A stretch of 64,000 bases of DNA from contig JACMZG010001911.1 in NCBI GenBank assembly GCA_018340805.1, positions 36,585,839-36,649,838 on the forward strand, in the 5' to 3' direction. The stretch's first letter is position 1; each line of letters opens with the position of its first letter. Positions 12,408-23,965 of this stretch are shown here, one piece after another. Origin of the DNA: Microvelia longipes (taxonomy: Eukaryota; Arthropoda; Insecta; Hemiptera; Veliidae). The position numbers and the translations under genes were made by a program. A model generated the notes under the pieces. It was not told the DNA's origin, ran no database searches, and saw only the letters and a program-made list of their open reading frames with translations.

Positions 12408-12930
12408 ACTAACATTATCCTTCAAGATTTTGCCTAATTGTCATCTCTAGGTACTATATTTCTATGGAAAAGTAGGACTAGTGGTATCCTATTCATAGAG
12501 ATATTATTACTAGAGAGGTCCTATTGTTTAAATTTTAAAACATTGGAAAAATAACTTGGCCATCTTCGCTTAAAAATATAATGAAATAATCTGTACAATA
12601 TTACAGTATCTTTGGAATGAGAACGTTAAAAATACAAATCAAAACACAAACAATGTGCGGGAAGACGAAAACAATTGACTTATTATAACCTTAACTCACT
12701 CCTGGAGGAGGTTTCAATGAGGTTACACAGAGCCCCATAAAGATGTTTCAGGCCTCTCAATGTATTGAGATAGGCTATGCCCTCTCTAGTATGTATCTCT
12801 ATGATCCTACCTGACTGGGATCATTGTCACTATTTTAACTAACATTATCCTTCAAGATTTCTCTGGATGCTATATTTCTATGAACAAGTAGGACTAGTGG
12901 TATCCTAACTGGAGTCATTCTAGCTTCTTT
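12408..12930. repeat. Tandem duplication of a roughly 110-bp segment, left copy interrupted by a MITE
   Basis: AACTAACATTATCCTTCAAG begins both copies (about 12410 and 12838) and GTAGGACTAGTGGTATCCTA occurs in both. The left copy stops at 12493 and resumes after the inserted element at 12804 with ATCCTACCTGACTGGGATCA, which parallels ATCCTAACTGGAGTCATTC in the right copy. Confidence 0.65.
12494..12803 (-). mobile_element. hAT-like MITE, copy 2 (family C), with TIRs and likely 8-bp duplication
   Basis: Terminal inverted repeats are CATAGAGATATTATTACTAG at the left and the inverse of CTAGTATGTATCTCTATG at the right. The flanks ATCCTATT and ATCCTACC look like an 8-bp target duplication with two later changes, and the uninterrupted neighbouring copy of the target has ATCCTAAC. 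8-bp duplications and ends beginning CA are typical of hAT elements; the superfamily call is inference. The interior matches 340-550 in reverse (ACAAACAATGTG, GAACGTTAAAAATACAAATC). It has no coding capacity and is about 310 bp long. Confidence 0.75.
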
Positions 12931-14269
12931 TAACTCTTAAAAATTTCTATTTACCAACAATTACCTTATTTTGCTTAGTATTGCCGTACATTGCATAAAG
13001 GAAAGGGACCCGATTTTTTTTATTCTTGATTATTAGTTAATATGGCACTTTACTAATTATTAATCTATTGTATTATTTTGTTAACAGGTTAGTAATTATT
13101 TGCAGCACTTCTGTATTAATGTGAGTGTAAAACCATTTTGTATTTCTTAAATGTTTCTGGCAAAATATGCAAAGCCCTTCTGATCTAACAAGACTTTATT
13201 GTTGTCTGAAAAAACTAAAACATTATAGTACAATTAAATGTTATCTAAATTAATAAAAGATTTTATTTCATTACTTTTTTACTTGTTAAATTTTCTTATA
13301 TTTAATTTTTACATATATTTATATTATTTTAATATTTGTTCTAAAATATCCTCTTGTTAAATACAGATTGGAAGGACTGTATTTTCTATTATTCTAAGGT
13401 AATGATTCAATAAAGGTGATAAAGCAGTGTTGAAAAAAGTTGCGAGATGGACTCTAATTTTTCTTTAATTTTGGGATGTTTTGAAGGGAAATAAGTAATA
13501 TAACTATGCAAATTGTTTAGTTTAATTGTTGATTCTTGAATGCAGAAGTCACTAATGGGGTTGTAGATAATAATATAAAAGTTATTTATGTGTATTGAGA
13601 GGAATAATGGTATTATTTTCTTATTAGTAAGTTGGTTTTAGGCAAAATCTGAGAGAACTAATGCATTTACCTCAATTTACTTATGAAATCTTTGCGTGGA
13701 AAAAAGAGCATTTAACTCCCAAGGTAACATTTTATTTCTTGACGTTGGCGTCATTTACTTATTGTTTATTAATAGTTCTTTGTTGCATTCATATAGCAGT
13801 AGTGCGCCCTCCCAGAAAAAATCGTTTATTGTTCTAATCAAAAGAATGAAAAAAAATCCTTTTTTGCTTCAAACAATTTATTTTAACTAGGCTAAAACAG
13901 ATTTTATTTTTTGGTCGAATCCCTTCTAAATTTTCGGGGTGCCGCCCCTAAAAAATGTTAAACAAACTTGTACGGTTACCCTTTTAAATTTAGGGGATTC
14001 CGTTGTCAAACATATGAAAAATGGATACGAAATATCCTTTTATGACATTTAGGGACTCTAAGCCCAAAAATAGAAAATACTTTTTACGCCCTGGGGAGAA
14101 AATAAGTGCTTCATTTTTTCCTAAAAACTAGTTATTGAACATATTATATACCGTCTGGAGATAAAATAGTATTTAATTTTAAGAGGGATATAAATAAATT
14201 AATAGCCTGAATAAGTCATCAACGGGTGAAAATTTTAAATACTTGCTTCGTGAACTATAGTCATTACGA
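12931..14269. other. Stretch without recognised features
   Basis: AT-rich with a slightly more GC-rich patch around 13.93-14.10 kb. The 64-codon frame at 13696-13890 shows no recognisable motif. Confidence 0.5.
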
Positions 14270-14500
14270 GTATTTATTATTTATTTATTTACTATTACTT
14301 TAGCTAATTACTATAGCTACTATACTATACTATAGCTATTATAGCTACTATTACTGTATTTACTATATATACTTTTTACTATTACTATTACTATTTATTT
14401 ATTTACTATTACATTAGCTAATTACTATGTTATACTATAGCTATTATAGCTACTATTACTATATATATTTTTTACTATTACTATTTACTATTTATTTTAC
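14270..14500. repeat. Low-complexity ACTATT/ATTTATT repeat tract
   Basis: Irregular tandem repeats of TTTACTATTACT and TAGCTACTATAC-like units. A segment of about 100 bp (TTACTATTACtTTAGCTAATTA type) occurs twice, near 14290 and 14404. Confidence 0.75.
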
Positions 14501-15567
14501 TACGAGTGTGTGTGTGTGTAAGTAAGTTAAAATGTAAAGAACCAGGAAATAAAACTAATTTGAGAGGTTTCTATTTTATTAAATTTTGGGGCTACCAGGC
14601 GACACCAGCAACTCTAAATTTCTTTCTTTTCTTTGTCGGCTTTTATTAGCCTCTCTCAATAGCGCCAAATTTTGATCGTACATTTCCTATATTTTAAGTT
14701 CATAATATTAACTTCAATTGTTCGTATTATTAAAATAAATAAAAAAGCAATGAAATAATAAAAAAAATTCAAATTATATTAATAAAAATGAGAAAAAGGT
14801 TTTCATTCTAAGAAAGCCCTTTTTCGTTGCTCAACAATGTAAGGAAAAATGTTGAAAACTCCTAGACTGCAAAATATACAAGATGATTCTCAAGTGATCC
14901 TTGCCTTATCTGGAGATTTTTTAGAAGCTTTTATATAATAGAGAGAGGAACAAAAAAATCCTTAATCCTGACAATCTGTTTAGCTAGTGCCTCTTTTTCT
15001 GATTATTTCTATCCATCGTTTCTTCCCTTCTTTAAATTTCTTTCGGGCCCCTCAAGGAATAAAATTCATAAGTTTCTGTTGTTGTGTTAAAACACGTATT
15101 ATCATTTTAACAATCTCTTTTTCTGAAGAAATAATATGAAAATTTTCTTCTTTACATTTTTTTTTTTAAATCAGATTTTTATTTTTTATAATAATATAAT
15201 GTTAAGAAATGAATATATTTTGTAAGAAAAAAGCAGAGAATGTTTTGAATGGTTCATCAAGTTTTTTTTTAGTTTTGTTGAATAGGAAATATTTTTGTTG
15301 AAATAACTTTTTATAATGTAAATTTTTAAAAGTTTTTTGTATTTTATTTTTATTTACGAGAAATGTAGTTTTAATGTTTTTAAAGAATTTGTTTTATTTG
15401 TTTTACTTAATTATTTTTTAAAACTTTAATAATTTAACTTAACAAATAATATTAACAAAAACTTTCTGAGATATTAATAATAATTGTAGTGTGATAATGA
15501 CTTTTTATGATTTTTTTTCTATTATTATATTATACTAGCTTAGTATATTTAAAAAATAAAAATTAAT
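14501..15567. other. AT-rich stretch without recognised features
   Basis: Nothing recognised apart from homopolymer T and A runs. Confidence 0.5.
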
Positions 15568-15722
15568 TGCCCGTTTTAGAGCCTTTCGGGCTGTGACGTT
15601 CGATTTTGACCAATCCTGATATCTTGAACTGTCACAGGGCCATGAGGGTATTATTCATCCTGCGGGAAAGACCTCAGGTGGGATGCATCTACTGTACTCT
15701 AAGTATTAATTAAAGTTGCTGA
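15568..15722 (-). mobile_element. SINE tail fragment (5'-truncated) with a small palindromic insertion
   Basis: Minus-strand reading gives the SINE body and tail seen at 47.0 kb: AATTAATACTTAGAGTACAG, the CACCTGAGGTCTTTCCCGCA region, and ..GCTCTAAAACGGGC at the end. The tRNA-like head is missing. In the tail hairpin, about 46 bp starting CTGTGACGTTC and ending GAACTGTCACAG interrupts the usual CGGGC/CCATGAGGG junction. Confidence 0.7.
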
Positions 15723-15899
15723 AATCTTTTTTTAATACAAATAATCCGTTGTATTAACACGGAATACGATTAACGGTATAAAATAAAATTATATTTATCA
15801 TATAGTTATAGTGGTATGTAATATTTTTATCTGCTTTAAAAAATTTTAATCTGATATTTCAACAAAATTATCTGTTAAATGTTTAAAGACCTTCTACAT

Positions 15900-16110
15900 G
15901 TATTAACCATGTTGTATGATTTTATGTGCGTGTGTGTGTGTCAGTTATTATTGTAGCTCCCAGTGTGTTTATGCTATGAAGTTAGAACTTTCCATTAGTA
16001 CGAAATTAAATCTCTAGGCCTAATAGTGCTGTTAGGAAAATAATTTTATATGCTGTCATGATAGACTCAGGAAAAATGCCGAAAAACATTAAACACAAAA
16101 AAAGATTTTT
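15900..16110 (+). mobile_element. Decayed X-module fragment
   Basis: Recognised by TGTGTGTGTCAGTTATTATT, GTAGCTCCCAGTGTGTTTAT, CCTAATAGTGCTGTTAGG and GACTCAGGAAAAATGCCG in the order expected for X(+). Both ends are missing. Confidence 0.6.
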
Positions 16111-16969
16111 ACTGATTTTGGACTGCCAAAATGCCAAAAGCATCTTTAATTGTTATAGTGTACGCCATTTATAATAGATGTGTAACTAGTTATTTCATAA
16201 AATAACTAAAATTCCCTGTTAAATCATGAAATATTATACAATTATTTGATTTCGCTAGCTATTTTATTGAATAACTAAAAGTGTTGAGATATTTCTTTTA
16301 CCTGATTATTATTTTATAAGATTAAACTAAAGTAGTCCGTTCTTTTATGAAATTAGTAGTCATTTCATCAATTGACAGAATTTATTAATTTAACGGCAAC
16401 ACATGCATTGAGAAAAGCTGAACATAATTAATTTTAGCTCAAGTGTTTATCCTACAGCTGGTGATCAGTCCAGGAATATTCATATCCAACAGCAAGTATC
16501 GTCGATAGCTGATTCTTCAAAACTGTAATTTACTTTTTGCTTTTTGGGGGTAATATATTAAATCTTTCTATAACATAACGGGAAGTTTTATGTAATAAAA
16601 AGTGGTTTATAGGTGAAGGGCTAAAGTATAGGTTTTATAACTTCTCATTTTTGCCCCTTTCTTTTTTTGTCAGCAATTTTTTCAGTAAAGATTGGCAAGA
16701 CAAAGTGTTGAAGTTGTTCTTATTGTCTGGTAAGGGCACTCGGTGGGAAAACCTTGAGATGGCTTTGTAGTCCTCCCTATAGTTCGAGAGCACCCAACAA
16801 CAATGACAGAACGAGATAAAAACTGCTCTGAAGAAATAAGATCCTTCCTTAAGAATAGGTAAGATGGAGGTTGGACTGAGAAAGTATAGAGAAATAAGTT
16901 ATAAATATACTGCGAAAAGAGTTCATAAAAATAATTTTAACTTCGTACTTTGTATTAAAATTAAAAAAT
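16111..16969. other. Stretch without recognised features
   Basis: No repeat family, RNA or coding sequence recognised. Confidence 0.45.
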
Positions 16970-17310
16970 CAGGTAGAGAGTACATAGGAACTTTTCGGCA
17001 CAAAACTTGGACCAGCATCGCTCGTTTTTAAATTTATTTGCAAAAACCTTAAGATCGAGTAGTTTCGATCTATGCTCGATCGTAAAGCCCCTCGACAAGG
17101 GGGTTAAATCTTCGGTCTCCCTACGCTGGACTTAAGAAATAAAAGTTAGCCCATTATGTATGGCGTAATAACTTTACGCCATACTTAGGTCTCACTAGGC
17201 TCGACCTCAATATGAAAGGCTTGTCTAAGGTGTAAGAAAATTAACCTTTCTTCGAGTTTCATGATTACCTAATGTTTAAAAAAGTAATTTATTATTCGGT
17301 CTTGCTACGC
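16970..17310. repeat. GC-richer patch with a Y-like end and several inverted repeats
   Basis: Begins like a Y(-) end (AAAAAATCAGGTAGAGAGTA..GGAACTTTTCGG) but then diverges into GAAACTACTCGATC-type inverted repeats, CCCCTCGACAAGGGGG, the words GTCTCCCTACGCTGG and GTCTTGCTACGCTAAC, and a perfect hairpin at 17158-17184 (GTATGGCGTAA/TTACGCCATAC). This may be a different subfamily of the Y repeat or an unrelated element. Confidence 0.4.
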
Positions 17311-17645
17311 TAACATTACCTACTTTATAAAAACATCTGTGATCTTACTTGGCAGCCTTTGTTTTACAAATAGTATTCATTTTTACATAAAAATATAATA
17401 TACTCTATTTATTTTTAAAATATTTGAATTATAGTGGGAAAATGTCATGTGAATAACAGATGCAAACAAGCTGTAGTCTATAATCTAATGTCTTGCATCA
17501 TGCATTATTTGATTTTCTAATGCCTTCAAATGTATATTTCGACTTTCCTATGCATGTTCCTTATGTATTTAAGTTTCTTATAATATGCTTAATGTCCACT
17601 AAAATCTTAACCTTCAGACTTGTATTGAATAAAAAATTAAAAAAC

Positions 17646-18495
17646 ATCGGGTACGGGGTACCTCGGAACTTTTCCTTATCACATCGGATTCTCTACGCTC
17701 ATCCTCCTCAGACTCGCTACGCTTATCCTCCTCGGACTCGCTTCGCTCGTCCTCAGATTATAAAATTAGCCAAATTTATACTGCAACATGTCCTGGGACT
17801 CGCTTCTTTCGTCCTCAGATAGTAAATGCATCCGTTTAATTCTCAGCGATCATACTTACAGCATTGACCACGTGACCACGCTTAATGCTACTTAACTTTT
17901 ATGATCCAACAAAAATCATGAATGAACCATGAATCCAAATGAATCATGAAACGAAATATTGTGTACTTATTTTATAAAAGTGCAAACTTGTACTAAATTT
18001 CAGTCCAATTAAATTATTTTCTGATTTTTATTTTTTTTTTAAAAAAGAGTACACAAGTCACTCGATAAAAATTGATCTAATGCTGTTAATGAGATGAAAC
18101 TTAGCACATATGTTAGTTTTATATATGGCTACATGCGTGCCAAATATCAATTGGATTGCATTATTTTCCGAGTTTTTTGATTTGTTGAAATTTTTGCTGA
18201 GTCATTATTGCGGGTGGTTAATGTTTTTCCATAATTCCATAATTGTTTTTCCAAATAGCACAACTACAGCGGTTGACTGATTTTTGTACGAAGTTTTTAC
18301 TCTCTAGCATTAATACACTGGGCGCCACGATGACAATGATAACAGATACACACACACACATAAAGACAGATAACTTTGCAAAAACCACTCAAGAGGCCTT
18401 ATAAACACCTGAAACGGATTTGTTGCAAACACATGCCTTTATTACTTTTCTTATATACCTACGGTATAAATTAGGAAAAGTAAAAATCAAAAGTA
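17646..18495 (-). mobile_element. Near full-length XZY element with 5S-rRNA-like promoter
   Basis: In + coordinates the order is Y(-) 17646-17905, Z(-) to about 18030, X(-) to about 18495. Y shows CGGGTACGGGGTACCTCGGA, four ACTCGCT-type GAGCGAAGCGAG motifs, and the 5S-like block at about 17838-17909 (antisense of GTTAAGTAGCATTAAGCGTG and of the GATCGCTGAGAATTAAACG type). X shows GCTGAGTCATTATTGCGGGT, TTTTTGTACGAAGTTTTTAC, ACCACTCAAGAGGCC and the terminal hairpin CTTATATACCTACGGTATAA ..GGAAAAGTAAAAATC. It has no coding capacity. 5S-derived SINEs (SINE3 type) are known, but there the 5S part heads the element; here it is internal, about 550 bp from the X end. Frames at 17493-17822 and 18389-18580 are readings of this repeat. 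Confidence 0.8.
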
Positions 18496-18520
18496 ATATC
18501 CTTAAAATGAATACCAAGAT

Positions 18521-18563
18521 CTCTCCACAAAAAGCGCTTTGCCAATAAAATTTTTGTGGAGAG
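18521..18563. repeat. Stem-loop, 12-13 bp stem
   Basis: CTCTCCACAAAAA pairs with TTTTTGTGGAGAG around a 17-nt loop. It lies just outside the X end of the neighbouring XZY copy. Function unknown. Confidence 0.65.
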
Positions 18564-19577
18564 TCTTTTCTTTCGCTCATTATGAACGACTGGACTGGTC
18601 GTTAATAATGGGTGAATTATGCAATGGGCACTCAATTTCATCTAAAATATTCTATATCACTGTTGGCTGTCATGTCACTATTTGACGAGAGGACGCTCAA
18701 CATGGACGCTGTTAAGATTTAACTACTTTATGTGTTAAAAAAAAAAACTAAGTAATTTGAAAAAAACAAATAAAGTAAATTGCAATGCGTAATATGATAA
18801 ATATCGCTTCTAAATAGTCCTAGAAAAGTTTTATTTTTTATAATGATTTCATAACAGTGTTAATTTAAATATAACATGGTATATAATTTTATGTAAGTGT
18901 TAAATGTTGTATAGAAATGGGCATGGAAACTTTAAGAAAAAAATTAAAACAAATATTATTGCTCTTTGTTTTATGGGAAAGAGTTTTTACAAGAAATAAA
19001 ACAAAGCAGGAAGTTCACTTTATTTACTGAGGCTTTGTGAGAAATAATTATTTATTGTTTTCTCTTTATCAGCTGTTTCTGTGGATTTAAGGTCCTGTTG
19101 GTCTCCACTATTAATCGACAAGTAATAGACGATTACTTATTTAAATAGTTAAGTAACAAGACTACAATTATGTTAACTATTTTTTTAACTCATTTTAGTT
19201 GTATTTGAACGAATATTACTCAAATGAAAGTTGTTTCCTTTTTAATGCTCTCTTAAAGATGTTAATGATTTACATATATAAATTATTTTACTTAGCAAAT
19301 GAACAGTATTGTCTTTTATCTTTTGCTTCTCATATCTTAAATCCTCTCGGACCATCTCTCTTCTAATTGCTCTTTACTATTTGTATCTCTTCCACTCCAA
19401 TACCGCGACATTTCTTTTTATTTATTTCTGTTGCTTTTCCTTACAGTTCTTCAAAAACAGACGCTATTCATTGTATTGTTGACGTATTTTTGCCCATTTA
19501 CAAATTGTTTAAAGCTCACTTCGCTTGCTCTCAAAATCTTAAGAAATATCTCTGTTGTGTGTGGACTTTTTTTTCTC
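18564..19577. other. Segment between two inverted XZY copies
   Basis: About 1 kb of AT-rich sequence with no recognised gene. The XZY copies on either side have their X ends facing this segment. Confidence 0.5.
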
Positions 19578-20340
19578 TTTTTACATTTTCTAATTTATAC
19601 CGTAGGTATATAGGAAAACTGTTGTGTTTGCAAAATAATCCAAAACCAAAATGTAACCGGAATTCTCCCTATCCGGTGTTTTTAAGGCCTATTAAGTGGT
19701 TTTCACAAAGTTGTCTGTCTATAGGTGTGTGGGTCTGTTGTCATCGGAGCTCCTAGTCTATTTATTCTAGAGAGTTAAATTTTAAAATCAGTCTACCGCT
19801 GTAGTTGTGCTATTTGGAAAAAATTTGTTTATGACGTCATTAACCCGCAATAATGACTGCAAATATTTTGAAAAATCATAAAACGTGAAAAAATGATACG
19901 ATCAGATTGAGATATGGCACGCATTAGCTATGTATAAGGCTTACATATGTGCCAAGTGTGATCTAATTATCAGCATTAGTTCAATTAGCATTGAATGACT
20001 TGTGTACGTTTTTTTTTTAAATTATAAAAAATTTGAAAAGAATCCAATTTTGTTGGAACTTGGTACAACATACACCTTTAAGTACTAAATAAGTACACTT
20101 AGTTTCGTTTCAATTCGACAAGCATATCTATGGTTTTTCCTGGATCATAAAAGTTAAGCAGCATCGTGCGTGGTCAGTGCTGTATGGATGACTGCTGAGA
20201 ATAAAACGGATGTATTCACCATCTGAGGACGAGCGAAGCGATCCTGAGATGGACACTCACCCTCCCTACATCCTCTGAAGTAGGGAGGATGCGGATAATA
20301 AAGAAAATTTCCGAGGTACCCTGCACCCAATTTTTTAATT
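19578..20340 (+). mobile_element. Near full-length XZY element with 5S-rRNA-like promoter
   Basis: X spans 19578 to about 20030 (TTATACCGTAGGTATATAGG hairpin end, GTTTTCACAAAGTTGTCTGT, TGACGTCA at 19832, TAACCCGCAATAATGACTGC). Z runs to about 20140 (GAAAAGAATCCAATTTTG, GTTTCGTTTCAATTCGACAA). Y runs to 20340. The 5S-like block is 20141-20205: AAAGTTAAGCAGCATCGTGC resembles 5S box A, and TGGATGACTGCTGAGAATA resembles the intermediate element plus box C. After it come GAGGACGAGCGAAGCGA and the end CCGAGGTACCCTGCACCC. No significant frame is encoded; the antisense 20154-20354 and sense 19367-19756 frames are incidental. A 5S-derived Pol III promoter would transcribe only Y, leaving X and Z upstream of the start. 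Confidence 0.85.
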
Positions 20341-23300
20341 TTCATTTGTTGCATAATTCATATGTTGCATTATAAATAAATAAAATATTAACACGTAAAT
20401 GGAATTTTGGTTAAAAACTTGCACAATTAGCAGTATTTTAAAATTAAAGTAAGAAAGGGATAGGGAGGAACGATCAGCTTAATCTGTGATAAAGGCGCAA
20501 AGGTGGCTGTCTGAACTATGTCAGGACACTCTAGGGCTAGGGGAGTATTTCCTCAGAGTGTGTTATTATTATATACCCATTTACTAAAACAAAAAGAATA
20601 TATTCCTATTCAATTAAAAACAAAAGAACAGCACTTATTAACATTAGAACTTAATTTTAACAATCCTACAGAAATCGTAGAACTAAACAATCCATGTTGA
20701 TCAGAAACCAATATTTACTTGAAATGGAGAAGGCGAGGCCTGTAGAAAGTAAACCTGAAATATCATCTGAAGCTATAGAGTATCAGTTTACGCACTACAA
20801 GCCTTAGAGAATTAATGGACGAAGACCTTGATTCTTTTAAATGGCAGGATGTTTTAAGTATAAATCAAACTAGGAAATTAAACATGGAAGGTAAGGTGGA
20901 GTATTGGTAAAAACTACCTAACGAAAAGTGGTCTGCTTGCCAGGTTTGACCCCTCCTTCATAGTTATTTTTCATTAAGCGAGGACTAATTTTACCCTGGT
21001 TGATGTGTAGGGTAATCAGGATATGATTACTTATTCTAAACGTTACATTTTAGTATCTAAATTGTACATTGTTGCTAGAAGAGAAAACTGTAATGCTAAC
21101 AGGAGAGGATCAAAGCTAAACAACTTGTTAATTATAAATGAACGTCTATTTATTATTTTTCCTGTTAAAAGAAAGATGCTTATCTTTTGCTCTCTCTGTT
21201 CGACTTTTTCAGTATTAGAATTTGCTAGCACTTTTGTATCATTGATTTCTTTTTGTTTTTTCAGCGCAATTTTACGTGAGTTAATGCGGAACTAGAAAAG
21301 GCTTCTTTATTCTTCTCTTTACAGGAGTAAAAAATAAAACAAATTTGCAACATAATGAATCCATTATACCGAGTGGAACATTTCTGTTAAGCTAACATTA
21401 AATCCGACAAAATAAGGTTAAAACATGATTCTAGACTTTTGAGTGTGGTCTCGTCTTCGGGTAAGTCCTCCCCTGAGGGTTGAAATATACCATGTAGGCA
21501 CAAATCACCGCAATAATAAAATAAAAAGTACCCCATACCTAATCTGTAAAAAGTTACCATACATACCTTTTTGGAGATTTGAAATAAAATAGAGTAACTT
21601 GTTTACTTAAAATTGAAAAAAAATGTTTGCTTTTAAAAGTTAAATCGGAGTGTTAATTTTTTATCATTTAAAGGCTTTTTTAGAAATTAACTAGCTGCAG
21701 AAATTCGGTAAGCGGAATGTGTCAATCATAATTTTTAAAGCTATAAACTGGCTTTGCAGCCCAGTTAAGTATTTTATTTTTTGGTGAGATGCAGAAAAAA
21801 TAATGTAGTAAATAATAAATAAATAATTACAAAAATAATAATTTGTGTAGCGGCTATAAAGTATGATATGATTACAGCCGGTGGACGTACAGTAAATGCT
21901 TTATCGTCTCAGTAATGATATCGTTCTTTGCTAACATTTTTAAGCTGCAAAGTGGACATTTTACAGCCGCACTTAAGAATTTGCCATTTTCTCGCAATTT
22001 TCATTTTTTGTTCATTTCATTTCATATTTTCATTACAAAAAGAGATGTTCCTTTTTATTGATGTGAATGAGAAAGATGTTTGTTTGTCTGTCAGTATGAT
22101 CTATATCTATACAAAGCCTCGATCCCAAATCTTTGGTTGTAAAGCATTGTATTAATATGACAGAAAGAATGGTTCCGATGCTAGCGGAATAGATTGATAT
22201 TTTTTTACCCTGGGAATCTAACAATTTATTGCTTTTTTTACTCCTATTTTCCTGACTTTTTTTCCTTATTTAAGAATTTTATTTACTGCAGTCTGCAATT
22301 TTCAAAAGATTTTCATTATTGTTTGTATCATCAAGATTTTCTTTTCTTTCCTATAGATTATATTCTTTTAAATTACCTCCGCTAAACTGCAATGTGTTTG
22401 GTGCATTTGTTCGCTTTAAAGCGTTTTCAATTAATTTATTATTAATACAACTTTTAAGTCAATTATTATAGTTTTCTGTACTTCTGTATTTAATAATAAA
22501 TTCTAACAAGGGTTTTTTAATTCGGTCTAAATCTTCTAGATTAATTTTAGTAGTTAATAAATCTAATTATCATTTAAAACATTAAAGAGATTTCGTTGTT
22601 TAAAAATATTTTGCGCACAAAGCTTGTTTGTGGAATTGGAACGAGGATTACAGCGTTAGTTGAGTGGTTTGGTACGACCAGTAGTTTTTAATGTTAAGTA
22701 TAATCTCAAGCTCCTCTTGACTCTGCCATTATCATTAGTGCGGACTCTTCTATATCCCAGTAATTTATGCTAAAATCAAGGCACTCGAGAGGTTCACACT
22801 CTGTTCGTTCCTTAAAGTCAGCCCTACACTGTTTTCCCCTTTAATTATCCCTTGTGTTGAGAGAGGAAAAACTTGCCCCTTCTTCCCCCAATTACATTAT
22901 TTTCCCAGCCTTTGGGATAATTGCCGAATCCGCGCTCTAGATTTACTGCACCCATTAAAATCACTTAATGCCTTTTTTTTCTCTTGGAAAAAAGCCCTTA
23001 AGGACAAACAATATACAGAGAGGCGAAAAAAAATTTCCCTAAAAACCTAGGGACAAGAATTTATCAAAACGAAGGAAAAGCTCTCGCGGTAACTCAAGGC
23101 TGAATTACTTTTATATTACCTCGTAGAGTGTAGGAGCTCCTCTACCTGAGATAACAACCTCCCCAGGAAACCATATCCAAGATTTATAATACGAGTATTA
23201 AACCAACGCTTGAGGGCACGGTTTCATAACCAAAATGAACATTTTTATAGGTAAAACCCCCTAAAAGTAAACAGGTGTGGTGATTTTGTTACCATAAAAT

Positions 23301-23636
23301 TAATTATTTTTTGTTAACAAACTGCTCATTTTATAAAACATGCTACATTAGATAAAACAAAGAACTTAGACGGAAAGCAATGAATTCTTTCAGCTGACTA
23401 AAAATGTTCTATGCTTTGCCAAAAATCATCCAAATACAATTTAATCTATTCGATCTCTTTACATCTACTCAAAACGATCCTCCTTTAATTCTTTAGGAAA
23501 TAGAAAAGTGACTACCAGTTTGAAATAAAGATGAAAGTTTATCACATTAAAAATGCATAATGTTTTTCTTTTAATTTATTACATATGTATCATGAAATTT
23601 CTTAACATCCGCTTTCAAAAAGGAAACAAGATATTA
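20341..23636. other. Long stretch without recognised genes or repeats
   Basis: AT-rich. Frames of 60-90 codons (20518-20700, 21023-21295, 21928-22385) show no known domains, and the last are dominated by Phe/Leu/Tyr from T-rich sequence. A slightly GC-richer patch lies at about 22.64-23.2 kb with no identifiable coding signal. Confidence 0.45.
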
Positions 23637-23965
23637 CTTTTCCTTACCTAGTACAATAGGTATATAGAAATAGAATTGCGTTCGTCCTTAATAGAATCGA
23701 AATCGAGTTATCTTAATAATTATCCATTTCAGGCACTTTAATGACGTTCAGAGTGGTTTTCATTATGCTGTCTGTCTGTGTGTCTGTCTGTCAATCTGTT
23801 TTCATCTATGTGTCTGTGTCACGTATAACTCTAGCTGTGTTAACGCTGGATAAATAAAATTTGGCACAAAATCAGACATAAAGTCTAGTTTTGCTTCCCG
23901 GAAGATAATGCTTTTTAGACCACGATGACCTATTTTGCTGAATCATATTTTTTAAAAAAATGCAA
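23637..23965 (+). mobile_element. Decayed X-module copy
   Basis: The hairpin-end relic CTTACCTAGTACAATAGGTATA is followed by AATTATCCATTTCAGGCACT, GAGTGGTTTTCATTATGCTG, repeated TGTCTGTCTGTG and CACAAAATCAGACATAAAG in X order. Z and Y are absent. Confidence 0.6.

Noticed and set aside
17493..17822. 109-codon frame with repeated short peptide PPQTRYAYPPRTRFA
   Set aside because: The repeats come from the GAGCGAAGCGAG motifs of the Y module read antisense, not from a protein.
20141..20205. Genuine 5S rRNA gene
   Set aside because: Only the internal control region is recognisable, both outer parts of 5S rRNA are absent, and the block recurs inside a repeat family.
20518..20700. 60-codon + frame
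   Set aside because: No known motif; adjacent sequence gives no continuation in any frame that resembles a protein family.
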